From Mesorhizobium sp. B2-4-15 (GTDB lineage: Bacteria; Pseudomonadota; Alphaproteobacteria; Rhizobiales; Rhizobiaceae), in assembly GCF_006658505.1 (NCBI RefSeq), contig NZ_VFUZ01000036.1:1-49447 (forward strand): a stretch of 49,447 nucleotides of DNA. The letters run 5' to 3'. The notes under the pieces are model-generated. The model saw only the letters and a list, made by a program, of their open reading frames with translations. It did no database searches and was not told the origin of the DNA. A program made the translations under genes and the position numbers. Within the stretch, counting starts at the first letter, position 1, and the number at the start of each line of letters is the position of its first letter. Positions 49,025 through 49,447 of this stretch are shown in pieces.

Positions 49025-49219
49025 TTATTTCCGAGGCCCGCAGATCGGTGTGCCGTCTTTGGGTCGCAGGCGAGTTCGCGCGGGCAATCTTTGGCCCGGA
49101 CGGACTTTCCGCTTTGGCCCGCTTTTTAGTTCATCAACTCTTGCGAGGCGAAAAATGCCCGCAACCTGACATATATCGCGCTCGGACAGGGAAGAATGTT
49201 CGCCGGCTGCGAGGCGCAC
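49025..49219 (-). CDS. Small basic hypothetical protein
   Basis: 64 residues from GTG 49219, rich in Arg and Lys (ELKSGPKRKVRPGQRLPART), ending with a Cys near the C-terminus. Not recognised. The ribosome site is too close to the start, so it may not be translated. It follows a CtaG-like fragment by 9 bases. Confidence 0.25.
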   Translation of the reverse strand: MRLAAGEHSSLSERDICQVAGIFRLARVDELKSGPKRKVRPGQRLPARTRLRPKDGTPICGPRK

Positions 49220-49228
49220 TCTCCAAGC

Positions 49229-49375
49229 CTATTCAAGCTGGCCGAAGCACATCGGCCCCTGCTCTGGTTTCCCTAGTCGAATCCAAAGGGCGGCCAGGAG
49301 AGGCGCTGCCCACATCGACAGGCCGGCCGGAATCCATATCACCAATCCTGTTGATGGCAGTAGCCTGGAGCGAGT
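49229..49375 (-). pseudogene. C-terminal fragment of a CtaG-like membrane protein
   Basis: The frame ends at TAG 49231-49229 and encodes LPSTGLVIWIPAGLSMWAAP, LLAALWIRLGKPEQG. This resembles the last helix of caa3_CtaG-type proteins (usual pattern GLIMWVPGGL). A TAA at 49378-49376 closes the frame upstream, so the earlier helices are missing or frameshifted beyond the window. Confidence 0.4.
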
Positions 49376-49447
49376 TTACGTCGAGACAGGAACGATCCTC
49401 ATTCTCCTGCATTCTTCCTAGGCTCCGTTCAACTTCTCTTGCCGAGG

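Overview
The window is GC-rich DNA from an alphaproteobacterium of the order Hyphomicrobiales (Rhizobiales), most like Mesorhizobium or a close relative. The pointers are a repABC replication/partition cassette with its antisense RNA and parS-like sites, a plasmid-type ScpB/DUF1403 pair, a remnant of the plasmid HTH/DUF1612 family, a MucR-like N-terminus, an EcfG-type promoter with stress genes, and 24-25 residue membrane peptides. It is best read as part of a repABC plasmid or chromid with many accessory and decayed genes. The genus is an inference; I ran no searches.

Layout. 0-5 kb: a broken scpB fragment, a double cold-shock protein, a TacA/TacT-type toxin-antitoxin pair, the 3' end of an amidohydrolase, an MFS transporter interrupted by an amber codon, and an exported alpha/beta hydrolase. 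5.5-10 kb: a four-gene leftward catabolic operon (FCD-type GntR regulator, orphan dipeptide-type binding protein, AstE/AspA-type deacylase, threonine-aldolase-like enzyme). 10-12 kb: a winged-helix/TolB-like/TPR regulator. 12.3-20 kb: a patchwork bounded by a solo IS630 end and a full IS630 copy. It holds phage-like small genes, a GSU2403-type nucleotidyltransferase behind inverted repeats, a twice-frameshifted aldehyde dehydrogenase, a LysR remnant, a decayed Xre-RES module and a fused nucleotidyltransferase-HEPN protein. 20-29 kb: a truncated GlxA-type AraC regulator next to an ISKra4-like scrap, then a complete type I secretion locus (RTX/FG-GAP protein, ABC exporter, adaptor).

29-40 kb is the plasmid backbone. 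It holds an Xre-RES module, scpB-DUF1403, a vapBC pair coupled by overlapping codons to a tyrosine recombinase, a decayed second vapBC, a second Xre-RES module, and repC, repB and repA reading leftward. An antisense RNA lies between repB and repC, and two copies of one parS-like palindrome flank repA.

41-49 kb is a stress/envelope region: two tiny membrane peptides, a four-TM protein, a leftward operon behind a good EcfG-type promoter (membrane peptide, nutrient-deprivation-type protein, holin-like DUF1469, DUF3618), a MucR/YidB chimera, a secreted protein, and a GAF-PAS-HWE histidine kinase. No tRNA, rRNA or CRISPR array was seen.

Themes: (1) stability functions are dense, with four apparently intact toxin-antitoxin pairs, two decayed ones and two nucleotidyltransferase-type candidates; (2) gene decay is frequent and often traceable to one base; (3) several operons are coupled by 4-base stop/start overlaps.
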